Part shown: positions 60,056 to 64,000 of the stretch, piece after piece
Layout: every line of letters begins with the position of its first letter
How positions within the stretch are numbered: the stretch's first letter is position 1
NCBI RefSeq assembly: GCF_000725285.1
Contig: NZ_CP007161.1
Span: forward strand, 248,001-312,000
Source: Virgibacillus sp. SK37
Lineage (GTDB): Bacteria; Bacillota; Bacilli; Bacillales; Amphibacillaceae
DNA length: 64,000 bases
Reading direction: 5' to 3'
Position numbers and translations under genes: made by a program
Notes under the pieces: generated by a model
Seen by the model: the letters and a program-made list of their open reading frames with translations, nothing else
Databases searched by the model: none
What the model was told of the DNA's origin: nothing

Positions 60056-62257
60056 ATGAGTAAAACAAAGCAAGATATTAACGAATTCAAGGGGTATCAT
60101 GACGTTACTGCAGGATCATTAATTCATATCCTGCGACAACATGGAATAGACACGAGTAATATCTTTACTTTTGCTGAGAAAAATGAGTTAAAACCTGATA
60201 TTACACTAAACATTAAAGGCAAGATATTTGACAATAAAGACGTATATCTGGAGTTAAAAAGAATTATTTCTTCACCAGAAAATCAAGGGAAAAGAATTTT
60301 GCTTGTGTCAGATACCGGAACGGGAAAAAGCTATGCTTTAATTAAAATGATTCATGAACTCAACGAGAAAGTTTTAGCCTCTAAGTCCACTGGTAGTGCT
60401 TCTAAACAGTTTGCAGTATATTCATGCCCAAGAAGAGCTTTAATTAACAATTTAAAAGGTGACTTTGAAAGCGATGGTAACTCTACCATGCTAACTGGCT
60501 CTGATGGGTATAGCACTTTTGAAAGGAATATCATCATTAATCAAACCCCAAGTTTTATCACCACTATTGATCATGCCCCACGTATTATTGAATCCAAATT
60601 GCAAGAGAAAAGAAGAACAACGAATAAAGAAAAGGAATGTGCTGGCCTGCTGGTAACAGACGAAATTCATGTCCTTTCCACCGATGCGTCCTTCAAGTTG
60701 GATAGAATAAGGGACCACTTAATTGCAGAAAGATCCCTTCTGGATATGCGGGGTATTTCGCTTCATGTCACTGCCACGCCCGAACTACTTCATGCAAGTG
60801 ATTATGATTTGATTATTCGAATAAACCAGGAAGATCATGAGAATCCCTTCAAGGAAGCGGGATATTCCATTCTAAGTGATTCAACTAAAGAATTAAAATC
60901 TCAATTTCTTAGAATGATACGTTTTGCTGCTGAATCCGATAAAGAAAGGAAACTTCTTATCTTTATTGAAGACACAAGCTGGATTGAAGAATATTGCCAA
61001 CAGCTTCAGCAGTATAACATTAAAGCGATTGGGATTATGGCAAAAAAGGAAAGTGAGCGTCAGGAGAAGGAAATTACCATTATCGACAAGGGAAATGTTT
61101 CAGGGGATATTCAAGTAATCCTTGCTACTACCGTGCTATCGTCAGGCGTTTCAATTACCAATAATCAAGAAAAGGACGAAACATGGGTACTTTGTTCTCA
61201 TAATTCCATCAATCATGAGTTAACACGTCTTACTCAAATGTCACATCGTTTTAGAAATAAGTATAGTGCCTTTAAAATCTTTTTCCAAAAAGCAGATGCA
61301 CCTAAACAAAGAAAAGCATTTCTATACCAAACATTTTTGAAAGAGGAGATAAAAAAGGCAGAAAACTCAAAAGAACTAATTAAGAAGGTTAGAAAAAAAC
61401 CAACTGATTACATGATAGCGTTAGATAATATGGAGCAGCAATCAGGGCTTTTCTCAGATGATAATGGAAATCTGCACGTTTTAACGCCAATGATCCAAAG
61501 CACCCTTATCCGCAACAAGACGTATTACAACTATAAGAGTCAAGATGTTTTAATCCGTGAATTAGAGCAACGATTTGAATGTGAGTTCAAAAATTTTGAC
61601 GAGATTGTGGTTGATACGATTGGAGAAGAGGAAGGAGTGAATGCTGGCCAACTAGGATTATCTAATCTGTCATCAAAGGAAACTCTAAAAATGATTATTG
61701 AGGATCGAAATACGTATGAACAGTTGAAAAAGGAATATATTCGGTTTGGTCGTGGGGGAAAGAATGGACTGATTGGGAAAATTAAAAGACACGCAAAAAA
61801 TGACCTCACTTACTTTATTGAGCAAAGCGTTGATTATGAAATTGTCCAACAAGTTATGAAATGTCATTATGATTCTAATAAAGATGAGAAATGTTCGTAT
61901 CTTGAACATAAAGCAGCTTCTCAAGAAGTAGAAAAGATAAAGTTCGCTAAGGACCCGTCAATTCAAGTTGTAATGTACAGGGAGTTATGTGACCGTTTAG
62001 AACGGGCTAATGATAAAGCGGAAGAGGTTATATTCAGTTCCTTAACAGAAATGGATCAGTATTTAAACGATGTCCTTTGGATACTTACAAAATATTATGG
62101 TTATGATTTAAAATCTACCAATATTAAGGGTGAGCATTTTAGGAATCTATTGGATTATAGATTCAAAAAATCAAATGGAAAAAGAAAATACACAGTTGTT
62201 GGCTTTATGGATGAGCAGGCTTTGAAGGATAAGTATGGGATAAAGAAAATAGTGTAG
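60056..62257 (+). CDS. superfamily 2 DEAD/DEAH-type helicase, 733 aa (module copy 2)
   Basis: Homologous over its whole length to the 736-aa protein at 149-2359, with the same motifs: SDTGTGKS near 85-92, DEIH near 202, TATP near 239, and QMSHRFR near 402. The two copies differ at many positions and have diverged in the linker near 525-545, so the duplication is not recent. ATG 60056 follows AGCGGAGGTGG. As with copy 1, a type I restriction gene follows after a short terminator. The function is not known. Confidence 0.8.
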   Translation: MSKTKQDINEFKGYHDVTAGSLIHILRQHGIDTSNIFTFAEKNELKPDITLNIKGKIFDNKDVYLELKRIISSPENQGKRILLVSDTGTGKSYALIKMIHELNEKVLASKSTGSASKQFAVYSCPRRALINNLKGDFESDGNSTMLTGSDGYSTFERNIIINQTPSFITTIDHAPRIIESKLQEKRRTTNKEKECAGLLVTDEIHVLSTDASFKLDRIRDHLIAERSLLDMRGISLHVTATPELLHASDYDLIIRINQEDHENPFKEAGYSILSDSTKELKSQFLRMIRFAAESDKERKLLIFIEDTSWIEEYCQQLQQYNIKAIGIMAKKESERQEKEITIIDKGNVSGDIQVILATTVLSSGVSITNNQEKDETWVLCSHNSINHELTRLTQMSHRFRNKYSAFKIFFQKADAPKQRKAFLYQTFLKEEIKKAENSKELIKKVRKKPTDYMIALDNMEQQSGLFSDDNGNLHVLTPMIQSTLIRNKTYYNYKSQDVLIRELEQRFECEFKNFDEIVVDTIGEEEGVNAGQLGLSNLSSKETLKMIIEDRNTYEQLKKEYIRFGRGGKNGLIGKIKRHAKNDLTYFIEQSVDYEIVQQVMKCHYDSNKDEKCSYLEHKAASQEVEKIKFAKDPSIQVVMYRELCDRLERANDKAEEVIFSSLTEMDQYLNDVLWILTKYYGYDLKSTNIKGEHFRNLLDYRFKKSNGKRKYTVVGFMDEQALKDKYGIKKIV

Positions 62258-62263
62258 GGATTA

Positions 62264-62296
62264 GGGGGAGTTGCGTAATTGTGACTTCCTTTTTTC
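62264..62296 (+). terminator. intrinsic terminator after helicase copy 2
   Basis: GGGAGT and ACTTCC arms with a 12-base loop are followed by TTTTTT. It corresponds to 2366-2394 with changed bases but the same fold. Confidence 0.55.
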
Positions 62297-62421
62297 TTGA
62301 GATTATGATTTTATAGTATAGATTTGATATATAGCAAAACTTATCTAAATATATTGACTATAAATACATGCAAAAAGCCCTACATAGACTTATAATAGGG
62401 AAAAGAGGGGGTGTAAGGTAA

Positions 62422-64000
62422 GTGCTAGATAAAAAAGAACTAACGGAACAAGAGATACGTACTCATTTTATTACCCCTGCCATCGTTCAGAGTGGGTGGG
62501 ATGATGTTCGTAAAATGCGAGAAGATTATCCATTCACCGATGGACAGGTTATCGTGCGAGGAAATTTAACGTCCAGAGGAAAAAGGAAACGAGCAGATTA
62601 TCTGCTATTTTACCAACCAAATATCCCGATTGCAGTCGTTGAGGCAAAAAAGAATACATTATCCGTAAGAGCAGGGATGCAACAAGCGATAGATTATGGA
62701 GAGATTTTAGATGTACCATTTGTCTATTCTTCCAATGGGGATGGATTTGTGGAACACGACTTTCTCACAGGAGCAGAACGGGAAATCTCATTAGGTACGT
62801 TTCCAACCAGTGAGGAATTATGGAGTCGTTATAAAGAAGCCAAGGGGCTTACCGATAAACAAGAAGAATTGATTACAGAACCGTATTACTTTGCATTAGG
62901 GGATAAAACCCCACGCTACTACCAAATGGTAGCCATTAACAAAACTATAGAGGCCATCGCAAAAGGACAAAACAGACTATTGCTTGTGATGGCAACAGGA
63001 ACAGGAAAGACGTACACCGCCTTTCAAATCATTCACCGCTTATGGAAAGCAAAAAGAATGAAGAAGATTCTCTTTTTAGCAGACCGAAATATACTGGTGG
63101 ATCAAACGATTCAAAATGACTTTCAACCGTTTGGAAACGTCATGACGAAGATAGAACATCGAAACATGGATAGTTCGTATCAAGTTTATTTAGCCTTATA
63201 TCAACAACTATCAGGGGTAACTCCTGAAATGGATATATTTCGTCAATTTAGTCCCGATTTCTTTGACTTGATTATCGTGGATGAGTGTCACCGAGGTTCC
63301 GCAAAAGAAGAGTCGAATTGGAGACGAGTACTAGAATACTTTTCATCTGCTACACAAATCGGATTGACTGCTACGCCAGTAGAACGCAAAGATGTTAGCA
63401 ATACCCATTATTTTGGAAAGCCAATCTATACGTACTCTTTAAAACAAGGGATTGCTGATGGATTTCTTGCTCCATATAAAGTGGTTCGTGTAGGGATTGA
63501 CCGTGACTTAGAAGGGTATCGTCCAGAAAAGGGGAAGTTGGATAAGTACGGGCAACTGATTGAAGACCGGGAATATAATCAATCGGATTATGACCGTGAT
63601 TTAATCTTACAAAGAAGAACCAAATTGGTTGCTAAGAAAGTGACCGAGTTCTTAAAGAAAACGGACCGAATGGCGAAAACCATTGTCTTTTGTATCGACA
63701 CTCCTCATGCCGAACGGATGAGAGAAGCACTTATTAATGAAAACAAAGACATGGTGAAAAAGAACCCGAAATACGTCATGCAAATAACAGGGGATAATAA
63801 AGAAGGAAAAGCAGAGTTAGGGAACTTCATTGATGAGGAAGAGCCATTTCCTACGATTGTCACGACCAGTAAACTTCTCACAACAGGGGTAGATTGTAAG
63901 ACCTGTAAAGTGATTGTTCTCGATAACATCTTCGGAGAACATGGGATGACCGAATTTAAACAAATTATAGGGCGTGGCACTCGATTAAAGCCAGAATACG
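62422..64000 (+). CDS. hsdR: second HsdR-like type I restriction subunit (partial, EcoEI-type)
   Basis: GTG 62422 follows GGGGTGTAAGG, and the frame runs to the right window edge (526 codons). The N-terminal nuclease shows ADYLLFYQPN and AVVEAKKN (PD-(D/E)xK). The translocase has Walker A MATGTGKTYTA near 191, DECHRG near 285, LTATPVERKD near 318, and QIIGRGTRLKPE near the edge. The order of motifs fits the EcoEI-type HsdR, unlike the 1002-aa EcoR124-type HsdR at 5835. The remaining part and hsdM/hsdS should lie to the right. Confidence 0.9.
   Translation, partial: MLDKKELTEQEIRTHFITPAIVQSGWDDVRKMREDYPFTDGQVIVRGNLTSRGKRKRADYLLFYQPNIPIAVVEAKKNTLSVRAGMQQAIDYGEILDVPFVYSSNGDGFVEHDFLTGAEREISLGTFPTSEELWSRYKEAKGLTDKQEELITEPYYFALGDKTPRYYQMVAINKTIEAIAKGQNRLLLVMATGTGKTYTAFQIIHRLWKAKRMKKILFLADRNILVDQTIQNDFQPFGNVMTKIEHRNMDSSYQVYLALYQQLSGVTPEMDIFRQFSPDFFDLIIVDECHRGSAKEESNWRRVLEYFSSATQIGLTATPVERKDVSNTHYFGKPIYTYSLKQGIADGFLAPYKVVRVGIDRDLEGYRPEKGKLDKYGQLIEDREYNQSDYDRDLILQRRTKLVAKKVTEFLKKTDRMAKTIVFCIDTPHAERMREALINENKDMVKKNPKYVMQITGDNKEGKAELGNFIDEEEPFPTIVTTSKLLTTGVDCKTCKVIVLDNIFGEHGMTEFKQIIGRGTRLKPEY

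Overview
This is a low-GC Firmicutes sequence, most likely from a large plasmid (or plasmid-derived island) of a Bacillaceae member. The evidence is strong purine-rich ribosome binding sites, many TTG/GTG starts, a ParM/ParR segregation pair, decayed replication-type genes and many mobile elements. No rRNA, tRNA or CRISPR array was seen.

Layout. (1) 1-8.9 kb: the tail of a small protein gene, a 736-aa superfamily 2 helicase, and a complete type I restriction-modification operon hsdM-hsdS-hsdR. (2) 8.9-13.5 kb: parM-parR on the minus strand with a candidate centromere, a decayed D5-type primase fragment, small unknown genes and a tandem four-helix-bundle protein. (3) 13.5-27.8 kb: a Tn7-like element with a tyrosine recombinase, tnsA, tnsB, tnsC and a tnsD/tniQ gene interrupted by one TAG. 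Its cargo is a complete qatABCD anti-phage operon plus a divergent HTH-type unknown. TnsA appears to lack its catalytic Asp, which fits a replicative transposon that uses the adjacent recombinase as resolvase. (4) 27.8-29.2 kb: gene-poor repeats. (5) 29.24-33.38 kb: ten small same-strand ORFs, each followed by a conserved short dyad element (core TGGTGC or CGGGTGC), an integron-like cassette array. (6) 33.6-45.8 kb: TetR/ABC-2 permease and PadR/DUF2812 pairs with clear operators, a GGDEF protein, a sigma-like protein, XRE regulators, a YqhQ-like protein, an ankyrin protein, several pseudogenes and a second family of dispersed non-coding repeats. (7) 45.8-58.4 kb: four copies of a 130-210 bp repeat surround a secreted nuclease gene split by a Tn554-family transposon of about 9.0 kb (47460-56459). 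The transposon carries tnpABC, cadC-cadA-cadD and a flavin monooxygenase-like gene. The dyad elements of region 5 recur at the 3' ends of its three transcription units. (8) 57.6-64 kb: a HEPN protein, an SOS-type yolD gene, a second copy of the small protein + helicase module, and the start of a second, unrelated hsdR.

The genes fit together as plasmid maintenance (ParMR, possibly the helicase modules), defence (two type I R-M loci, Qat, perhaps HEPN) and cadmium/zinc resistance. Three recombination systems appear to have assembled them: Tn7-like, Tn554-like and the cassette-like array. The most unusual items are the cassette-like array and its sharing of elements with the Tn554-like transposon, the exact reconstruction of that transposon's insertion, the altered TnsA, and the duplicated helicase module in front of two different restriction loci.
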